Positions 1-4,371 of a DNA stretch of 6,599 nucleotides are shown piece after piece. Made by a program: the position numbers and the translations under genes. Every line of letters begins with the position of its first letter. Positions within the stretch are counted from its first letter, which is position 1. The notes beneath the pieces were generated by a model. That model was not told where the DNA came from. It made no database searches and saw only the letters and a program-made list of their open reading frames with translations. The DNA is taken from NCBI GenBank assembly GCA_949298665.1, contig CASFXO010000010.1, forward strand, positions 1-6,599. Reading direction: 5' to 3'. This DNA comes from an uncultured Lentisphaeria bacterium (lineage in GTDB: Bacteria; Verrucomicrobiota; Lentisphaeria; Victivallales; Victivallaceae).

Positions 1-792
1 GTCGAGATTCTCCGAAACCCAGGTGATTTCCGCCACCGGCCGTTCAAACAGAAAAGCGAACCAGACGCAGGCCTGCAGATACTGTCCCCGGCAGTTGAGG
101 TGAATCAGATCCCGCCGCAGCCGCCAGTGTCCCCCTTCGTCGCGTTCCCAGAAACAACGTCCCACCACCGCTCCCGCCTGTGGCGGCAGGTCCGGCCAGC
201 GCAGCGTCTGCAGCAGTTCCTGCGGATACGGGCGAAATGCCCGGTCCCCCTGCGCCCGGCGCGCCAGCTGCACCGCGTCCCCCGTCGGAATCATCCGGAC
301 GCCGAGCTCCCGCGCCAGACGCCGGTAATTCTCCGTTAAACGACGGTACATCTCCTCCTGATCGATGCCCCATTCGCCGCCCGGCAGCAGCCGGGGATCG
401 TCGGAGCGGTAACTCCAGGTCTGCTGAATGACCAGTTCCGCCCCCGGCGCGTGCCGCCGGACATAAGCCGCGATCCGGTCCGCGTACGGCTGGAACGTCT
501 CCGGCCGCCAGCTTTCGTGACTCGCCTGCTGGATGGTGACCACGTCCCACGGCTCGTCCGCCAGAATCCGCCGCAGCTTCCGGCTGCCGCCCTGATAGAT
601 GCGGCAATCGGCAAACGCCTCCTCCGCCTCCATGTAACTCCAGTGCCGCCGCAGTTCACAGCCGCCGAAATTCGCCCGGTCCAGCCGGAGCGCACACCCG
701 GCGGAGGCGGCCACCTGCGGAAAACAGGCCGTCAGGCTGTCGGTGAAACTGTTGCCGATGGTCAGAATGCGCAGCGAATCGCGGGCGCTCAT
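1..792 (-). CDS. DUF4886 domain protein, SGNH/GDSL hydrolase-like (C-terminus cut by window edge)
   Basis: The frame is open from an ATG at 792-790 through position 1, so 264 residues are visible and the C-terminus is missing. The N-terminus RILTIGNSFTDS (residues 8-18) is the DUF4886 form of SGNH block I, with Ser15 the expected nucleophile. NFGGC (41-45) fits the block II glycine and is followed by HW. LADEPWDVVTIQQASHES (77-94) is the block III region of this family. RRDLIHLNCRGQYLQA (226-241) supplies the Asp228/His231 pair of block V. These matches come from recalled family patterns. No signal peptide is visible, so a cytoplasmic protein is predicted. The start is supported by AGGAAAGG at 803-810, 10 nt upstream. 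SGNH enzymes are commonly carbohydrate or lipid esterases, but the substrate here is unknown. The gene is divergent from the beta-lactamase homologue. The family call is firm; enzymatic activity is inferred. Confidence 0.88.
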   Translation of the reverse strand, partial: MSARDSLRILTIGNSFTDSLTACFPQVAASAGCALRLDRANFGGCELRRHWSYMEAEEAFADCRIYQGGSRKLRRILADEPWDVVTIQQASHESWRPETFQPYADRIAAYVRRHAPGAELVIQQTWSYRSDDPRLLPGGEWGIDQEEMYRRLTENYRRLARELGVRMIPTGDAVQLARRAQGDRAFRPYPQELLQTLRWPDLPPQAGAVVGRCFWERDEGGHWRLRRDLIHLNCRGQYLQACVWFAFLFERPVAEITWVSENLD

Positions 793-802
793 GGTCGATC
801 AT

Positions 803-810
803 CCTTTCCT
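803..810 (-). promoter_or_regulatory. Ribosome binding site of the DUF4886 gene
   Basis: On the minus strand, AGGAAAGG lies 10 nt before the ATG at 792. It is a good purine-rich Shine-Dalgarno match and fixes the start just ahead of the IGNSF block, leaving no room for a signal peptide. Confidence 0.6.
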
Positions 811-835
811 GTAAATTCAATAAGAGAGGAAATAC

Positions 836-859
836 GGTGCCGCCCCTTCGGGACGGACC
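836..859. repeat. Imperfect GC-rich hairpin in the divergent intergenic region
   Basis: The left arm GGTGCCGCCCC can pair with the right arm GGGACGGACC around a TTC loop. This gives nine pairs, with one bulged G and one C-A mismatch. It lies 44 nt from the DUF4886 start and about 100 nt from the beta-lactamase-homologue start. No T-run follows on either strand, so it does not look like an intrinsic terminator. It could be a leader structure for the minus-strand gene or a chance pairing in GC-rich DNA. Confidence 0.35.
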
Positions 860-872
860 TCTTTCAACGTCT

Positions 873-904
873 GGAAACCGCATGTTTCCCGAGTGCATTT
901 CCCG
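873..904. repeat. GGAAAC/GTTTCC inverted repeat plus TTTCCCG direct repeat, possible operator
   Basis: GGAAAC (873-878) and GTTTCC (884-889) form a perfect 6-bp inverted repeat with a 5-nt spacer. TTTCCCG occurs at 885-891 and again at 898-904, a 13-bp period. The cluster sits immediately upstream of the putative -10 box at 916-921, where a transcription factor could bind. It does not resemble the TACA/TGTA-type BlaI operator. Operator function is inference only. Confidence 0.25.
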
Positions 905-912
905 GAACTTCA

Positions 913-921
913 TGCTATATT
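913..921 (+). promoter_or_regulatory. Putative extended -10 promoter of the class D beta-lactamase homologue
   Basis: TGCTATATT is an extended -10 element (TGn followed by TATATT, five of six matches to TATAAT) in a locally AT-rich patch. No convincing -35 box lies 16-18 bp upstream, which is typical of extended -10 promoters. The expected transcript start near 928 gives a leader of about 29 nt. Confidence 0.45.
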
Positions 922-956
922 ACCGTAATCCAAAACTTCATCGACAAAGGTCGGAT

Positions 957-1784
957 ATGTTTCTGAAAAAACTTCTCCTCGCCGTTTTCGCCGCCGCGCT
1001 GCTCGGCGGCGGGTGCCGCACCGTGCGGACCACCGCCATGCCGTTGCCGGATTCGGCGCAAACGCCTCCCGAATATGTCGCGCTCTTTTATTTCCCCGCA
1101 ACGTCGCACCTGCTTGTCGCCGGTCGGGCCGAACTGGCCGACCGCCGCTTTCCGCCCTGCTCCACCTTCAAAATCGTGTCCACCCTAATGGGACTCGACT
1201 GCGGCGTCCTGAACGGCCCCGACACCCGTCTGGGGTACGACGGCACCCATTACGAAAATCCCGACTGGAACCGGGACGTCACCCTGCGGGAAGCCTTTCA
1301 GTCCTCCTGCGTCCCCTATTACCGGAAACTGGTCGCCCGGCTGGATCGCGGCTATGTTCGGAAAACCCTCGCCGATCTGCATTACGGAAACGGCGACATC
1401 TCCGTATGGAACAGCAACGGCCACAACGTCTTCTGGATTGAATCCAGTCTCCTGATCTCCCCCCGGGAACAACTCGCCGTACTGGCCGGCATCTTCGCCG
1501 GGCGCACCGGATTTTCGCCGGAAGCGGTCGCCGTATTGAAAAGCTGCATGGCGGCAACGCCCCCCGTCGGAAATTGGCAACTTTACGGTAAAACCGGCAC
1601 CGGCCGGAACCACCGCACCCACTTTCTCGAAGGCTGGTACGTCGGTTTTCTGGAAAATCCCGCCGGAGAACGGATCTTTTTCACCCTTCACGGCGCGGAT
1701 CCGCACCGCAATATCTCAGGTCCGGAAATCCGCGACTCTCTCCACCGGCTGCTCCCGGCCGTCATCTCCGCCATAGCGGAATAA
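957..1784 (+). CDS. Class D (OXA-type) beta-lactamase family protein, putative lipoprotein
   Basis: The product has 275 residues, close to the roughly 265 typical of OXA enzymes. All class D landmarks are present in order: STFK at 69-72 (Ser69 nucleophile, Lys72 the expected carboxylated lysine), SCV at 117-119 (SxV motif), YGN at 143-145, FWIESSLLIS at 159-168 (Trp160 matching OXA-10 Trp154) with EQ following, KTG at 222-224, and GWYVGFLE at 236-243. Arg259 may match the carboxylate-binding arginine. Residues 1-20 form a signal peptide with a basic start, a hydrophobic core and GGGC at 17-20, so lipidation at Cys20 is plausible, although Gly at -3 is a weak lipobox. The start at 957 is preferred because AAAGG (946-950) lies 6 nt upstream and the signal peptide begins there; a longer frame from 837 has neither. 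Beta-lactam hydrolysis is expected from the family but untested. BlaR-type sensor domains share these motifs, but no membrane metalloprotease part is present. Confidence 0.9.
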   Translation: MFLKKLLLAVFAAALLGGGCRTVRTTAMPLPDSAQTPPEYVALFYFPATSHLLVAGRAELADRRFPPCSTFKIVSTLMGLDCGVLNGPDTRLGYDGTHYENPDWNRDVTLREAFQSSCVPYYRKLVARLDRGYVRKTLADLHYGNGDISVWNSNGHNVFWIESSLLISPREQLAVLAGIFAGRTGFSPEAVAVLKSCMAATPPVGNWQLYGKTGTGRNHRTHFLEGWYVGFLENPAGERIFFTLHGADPHRNISGPEIRDSLHRLLPAVISAIAE

Positions 1785-1824
1785 CCCCGGAGGCATCGCA
1801 CGGATTCCCGCCGGCCCCGCCGCG

Positions 1825-2232
1825 TCAGCGCCGGTAATCCCCCGGCGCGCCCACCGCCGTGCCCGATGCCTGAATGTAGTCGAAGCTGAACAGCAGATAA
1901 TTCGATCCGCCGCGCGTGGTCACAATGTCATACATGCGCACCCCGCCCATCCCGCGCGCCGTACGCGTCAGCAACAGCACCGCATTGTCCACGGTAACCG
2001 TGTCGCTGAAGACCGCCGCCTTGCCCGCGCTGGCCACGCTGCCGCAGAAAATCGGCAGGATCCCGAAAAGGTACAACCCCGTAATCCGCACATTGACATG
2101 CGCCACCGGCGGATTGCTGGTCCCTTCGCCCACCGGCAGCGAATTGAACTTCGTCCCCTGCTCCACCGTGGTGCAGCCGAAAAGCGCCGCCGCCAGCGCC
2201 AGCGCCGTCATTCCCATGCAAAAACGTCTCAT
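1825..2232 (-). CDS. Small putative lipoprotein of unknown function
   Basis: The product has 135 residues. It starts with a classic lipoprotein signal peptide: MRRF, a hydrophobic stretch LALAAALFG, then Cys20 in the lipobox LFGC (17-20), giving a mature N-terminus CTTVEQG. The mature part of about 115 residues has alternating hydrophobic and polar residues (HVNVRITGLYLFGILPIF, 45-62; NYLLFSFDYIQASG, 111-124), suggesting a small beta-rich domain. It includes a glycine-rich GLYLFGILPIF segment that may be membrane-active or buried. I do not recognise the family. An in-frame ATG at 2250 would add six residues, but the ATG at 2232 is preceded by a strong AAGGGA Shine-Dalgarno sequence. The gene follows rdgB by 29 nt on the same strand and is probably co-transcribed with it. 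Its location is inferred to be the periplasmic face of the envelope. Confidence 0.75.
   Translation of the reverse strand: MRRFCMGMTALALAAALFGCTTVEQGTKFNSLPVGEGTSNPPVAHVNVRITGLYLFGILPIFCGSVASAGKAAVFSDTVTVDNAVLLLTRTARGMGGVRMYDIVTTRGGSNYLLFSFDYIQASGTAVGAPGDYRR
1828..1848. terminator. Perfect 7-bp inverted repeat at the convergent gene ends, possible terminator hairpin
   Basis: GCGCCGG (1828-1834) and CCGGCGC (1842-1848) form a perfect stem around a 7-nt loop. It lies 44 nt past the beta-lactamase-homologue stop and overlaps the last codons of the opposing lipoprotein gene. No T-run follows on either strand, so it is not a classical intrinsic terminator. A second small stem (TCCGC/GCGGA, 1767-1780) ends just before the beta-lactamase-homologue stop codon. 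The 40-bp gap 1785-1824 between the two stops holds no other recognisable element. Confidence 0.25.
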
Positions 2233-2235
2233 TTT

Positions 2236-2244
2236 CTTCCCTTC
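2236..2244 (-). promoter_or_regulatory. Ribosome binding site that decides the lipoprotein start
   Basis: On the minus strand, GAAGGGAAG lies a few nt before the ATG at 2232. The alternative ATG at 2250 lies just upstream of this sequence and has only a weak GGA close to it. The site therefore supports the shorter protein starting MRRFCMGM. Confidence 0.6.
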
Positions 2245-2261
2245 TCTCATTCCAGGTCCGG

Positions 2262-2867
2262 TCAGATGCCGAAATCATCGTCCAGCACCGACATTTCCTC
2301 TTCCACAAACTCCATGGCCCGGGCAAACGCATTCGCCCGATGGCTGATTTTGTTTTTCGTCTCCGCGTCCAGCTCCCCGAAAGTCCGGTCATAACCATCG
2401 GGAATGAACACCGGATCATAGCCGAAGCCATGTTCTCCCCGCGGCGCGGCGGCAATCACCCCCCGCACCTCGCCCTCGAACGTTTCGATCACCTCGCCGT
2501 TGACCGCGATGGCGATGGCGCAGACGAAGCGGGCGCGCCGGTTTTCCCTGCCCTCCAGCTCCCGGAGCAGCCGGGCGATCCGTTCCGGATCGGTCGCGGC
2601 GTAGCGCGCGGAATAGACTCCCGGCGCCCCGTTCAACGCCTCCACCTCCAGTCCGGAATCATCGGCAAACGCCGGCACGTCGCAATAACGGCAGGCCGCC
2701 AGCGCTTTTTTGGCGGCGTTCTCCCGGAAGGTCGCGCCGTCCTCCTCCACCCCCGGAAAACCGGGATAATCCAGAAGGGATTTCAACTCCACCTTCTGAT
2801 CCGCCAGCAGTTTCCGGTATTCTTCCACCTTGTGGGTATTGCCGGTGGCAACGACGATATAAGCCAT
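2262..2867 (-). CDS. rdgB: XTP/dITP pyrophosphatase (RdgB/HAM1 family)
   Basis: This cytoplasmic housekeeping enzyme hydrolyses non-canonical purine triphosphates (ITP, dITP, XTP) to monophosphate and pyrophosphate, keeping inosine and xanthosine out of DNA and RNA. The 201-residue product matches the family length (about 197 in E. coli). The motifs run in order: VVATGNTHK at 5-13 (substrate-binding TGNxxK type), FADDSGLEV at 67-75 (catalytic and metal-binding Asp69/Asp70), NGAPGVYSARYA at 79-90, GEHGFGYDPVF at 144-154 and the terminal KNKISHRANA at 171-180. The start at 2867 is chosen because GGGAG lies 7 nt upstream and the sequence begins directly with the first beta-strand. An upstream in-frame ATG at 2900 lacks a ribosome binding site. 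The gene heads a probable two-gene unit with the downstream lipoprotein and is divergent from tilS. The terminal VLDDDFGI tail is slightly longer and more acidic than usual. Confidence 0.96.
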   Translation of the reverse strand: MAYIVVATGNTHKVEEYRKLLADQKVELKSLLDYPGFPGVEEDGATFRENAAKKALAACRYCDVPAFADDSGLEVEALNGAPGVYSARYAATDPERIARLLRELEGRENRRARFVCAIAIAVNGEVIETFEGEVRGVIAAAPRGEHGFGYDPVFIPDGYDRTFGELDAETKNKISHRANAFARAMEFVEEEMSVLDDDFGI

Positions 2868-2886
2868 GAAAAATCTCCCGCTTTTT

Positions 2887-2915
2887 TTGTAAAGTTGCAT
2901 TCAAAATTATATATT
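2887..2915 (+). promoter_or_regulatory. Putative tilS promoter
   Basis: TTGTAA (2887-2892) and TATATT (2910-2915) are separated by exactly 17 bp, a good sigma-70-type arrangement in an AT-rich island within GC-rich DNA. The predicted start near 2922 leaves a leader of about 28 nt before the tilS ATG. A short GGA at 2941-2943 serves as ribosome binding site. Confidence 0.5.
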
Positions 2916-2938
2916 ATAACGAATTTGCAGGATTACAA
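2913..2938 (-). promoter_or_regulatory. Putative rdgB promoter
   Basis: On the minus strand, a perfect TATAAT occupies 2918-2913. The nearest -35-like box is TTGTAA at 2938-2933, but the spacer is only 14 bp. Using the adjacent TATATA (2913-2908) gives 19 bp instead. The -10 is convincing and the -35 less so. It overlaps the opposing tilS -10 box. Confidence 0.4.
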
Positions 2939-2949
2939 CCGGAAAAACC

Positions 2950-4299
2950 ATGAATTACGAGTCGATTCGCCGATTAATCCGCGCCGCCTCCCCCACGCGG
3001 CTCTTCGTCGGCCTGAGCGGCGGCGCCGACAGCCTCGCCGCATTGCTCGCACTCCGGGAGGCCATGGCGGAAATGACGCCCCCCCTTCCCGTGGAAGCGG
3101 TCCATTTCGAACACGGCCTGCGGGGACGGGAGAGCCGGGAGGACGCCGCCTTCTGCCGGGCGTTCTGCCGCCGCCGGAACATTCCCGTCCGGGTGATCTC
3201 CCTGAACGTCCCGGCGCGTCGCCGCCATGGCGAAAGCATCGAAGACGCCGCCCGGCGACTGCGGCTGATTTACTGGCACCGGCTCACCCGCCGCCATCCC
3301 GGGTGCGCCGTGGTGCTTGGTCATCACCGGGGAGACCTGCGCGAAAACCTGCTGCTCCGGCTGCTGCGCGGCGGCAACGCCTCGGGCCTGACCGGGTTGC
3401 GGCCGCTCACCCGGATCGGACCGGTCGTGCTGCTGCGCCCCCTGCTCGGGATGGAACGCGCCGCCATCGAAGATTACCTGCGAAGCCGCGACGTTCACGA
3501 CTGGCGCCACGACCGCACCAACGACGACAACCGCTTCCGCCGGAACTATCTGCGCAATCGACTGCTGCCGGAACTGGAAGCGGCGGTTCCGGGCGCCTCC
3601 GCGGGCCTGCTCCGCGCCCTCGCCGCCCTGCGCGACGACGCCCGGGTATTGGAACGGATGACCGGAGAGGCCGCCGCCCGGGACGACGGCAGCGCCGCCT
3701 TCTGGCGCGCCCTCCCGAACGCGCTGCGCATCCGGCTGCTGCGCCGGAAGATCGGCGGGTCCCGCCCGCCGGGGCACGCCCTGCTGACGGCCTTCAACCG
3801 GCTGCTGGCGCTTCCGGACAGTCCGGAAACCCGGCAGCTCGCCGTCGGTCCGAACCGGGTCGTCCGGTTCCGGTGCGGACGGGTAACGTTCACCACCGCC
3901 GCGCCGCCCGCGCCCCGCGACTGGCGCTGGCGTGACGAAGACGATCCATGTTTCGGCGCGGCAATCGTTCCCGCACTTCCCGCGCCGGAAGCCATCACCC
4001 GGCAGGAGGCGTTTTTTGACGCCGACCGGCTACCGGAAACGCTGCGGATCGCCCCACCCGCTCCGGGGGAAACCATGACGCCCTTCGGGCGCTTCCACGC
4101 CGTCAAACTGAAAACCCTGCGCACACAATGCGGGCTCGCCGCCTGGGAAGCACCGCCGCCGCTGCGGACTCAGGACGGCGTCGTCATCTGGGCGCCGCTG
4201 ATCCGGTACAGCGCTTTTGCGCCGGTTGCGCCGGAAACCCGGCGGATCGTACGGATTTTTCTGAAAAAGCTCCAAAATGGAACTCCTCACGGAACTTGA
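2950..4299 (+). CDS. tilS: tRNA(Ile)-lysidine synthase TilS
   Basis: TilS uses ATP to attach lysine to C34 of the AUA-reading tRNA-Ile, changing its charging and decoding from Met to Ile; it is normally essential. The 449 residues match the family (432 in E. coli). The N-type PP-loop LSGGADS is at 22-28. HFEHGLRG (52-59) corresponds to the usual HxNHxLR. ESIEDAARRLR (95-105) and LLRLLRGGNASGLTGL (135-150) are typical. DWRHDRTN (184-191) with RRNYLRNRLLP (197-207) forms the D-x-x-N/RN block. The C-terminal domain shows MTPFG, VKLKTL, and VVIWAPLIRYS near 411-421. The usual HHxDDQxET reads HHRGDLREN (125-133): the first Asp is Gly and Gln is Leu, while the second Asp (129) and Glu (132) remain. 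HFEH replacing HxNH is a further small departure. The gene is divergent from rdgB. The family call is firm; the motif changes are unusual but need not impair function. Confidence 0.94.
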   Translation: MNYESIRRLIRAASPTRLFVGLSGGADSLAALLALREAMAEMTPPLPVEAVHFEHGLRGRESREDAAFCRAFCRRRNIPVRVISLNVPARRRHGESIEDAARRLRLIYWHRLTRRHPGCAVVLGHHRGDLRENLLLRLLRGGNASGLTGLRPLTRIGPVVLLRPLLGMERAAIEDYLRSRDVHDWRHDRTNDDNRFRRNYLRNRLLPELEAAVPGASAGLLRALAALRDDARVLERMTGEAAARDDGSAAFWRALPNALRIRLLRRKIGGSRPPGHALLTAFNRLLALPDSPETRQLAVGPNRVVRFRCGRVTFTTAAPPAPRDWRWRDEDDPCFGAAIVPALPAPEAITRQEAFFDADRLPETLRIAPPAPGETMTPFGRFHAVKLKTLRTQCGLAAWEAPPPLRTQDGVVIWAPLIRYSAFAPVAPETRRIVRIFLKKLQNGTPHGT

Positions 4300-4324
4300 C
4301 AACTTCCCCGGCCCCCTGTATCGT
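4296..4324 (+). promoter_or_regulatory. Putative promoter of the DUF4962/heparinase-like gene, overlapping the tilS stop
   Basis: A perfect -35 TTGACA at 4296-4301 contains the tilS TGA stop codon (4297-4299). TATCGT at 4319-4324 follows after exactly 17 bp and matches four of six -10 positions. The predicted start near 4331 gives a leader of about 41 nt. The downstream gene can therefore probably be transcribed independently of tilS. No terminator separates the two genes. Confidence 0.5.
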
Positions 4325-4371
4325 TTGATCCCATACCGAATGATTCTTTTTCGCCAACAGGGAGGATCTTC

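Noticed and set aside
837..956. Upstream extension of the class D gene to an ATG at 837
   Set aside because: The added 40 residues would precede a well-formed signal peptide, the region holds a hairpin and a promoter, and the ATG at 957 has a ribosome binding site.
451..966. A 171-codon plus-strand frame antisense to the DUF4886 gene
   Set aside because: It overlaps the conserved SGNH motifs of the real minus-strand gene and runs across the intergenic repeats; no recognisable domain or signal.
1785..1824. Possible intrinsic terminator in the convergent gap
   Set aside because: No stem followed by a T-run is present in the gap itself; only the flanking stems without T-runs were kept, at low confidence.
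1928..2455. A 175-codon minus-strand frame overlapping rdgB and the lipoprotein
   Set aside because: It shifts frame across two supported genes; the apparent repeats of glycine and alanine come from reading GC-rich codons out of phase.
2340..3935. A 531-codon plus-strand open frame across rdgB and tilS
   Set aside because: It runs antisense to rdgB, crosses the promoter region and then continues out of frame in tilS. Its second half is low-complexity Arg/Pro/Ala sequence typical of a GC-rich shadow frame.
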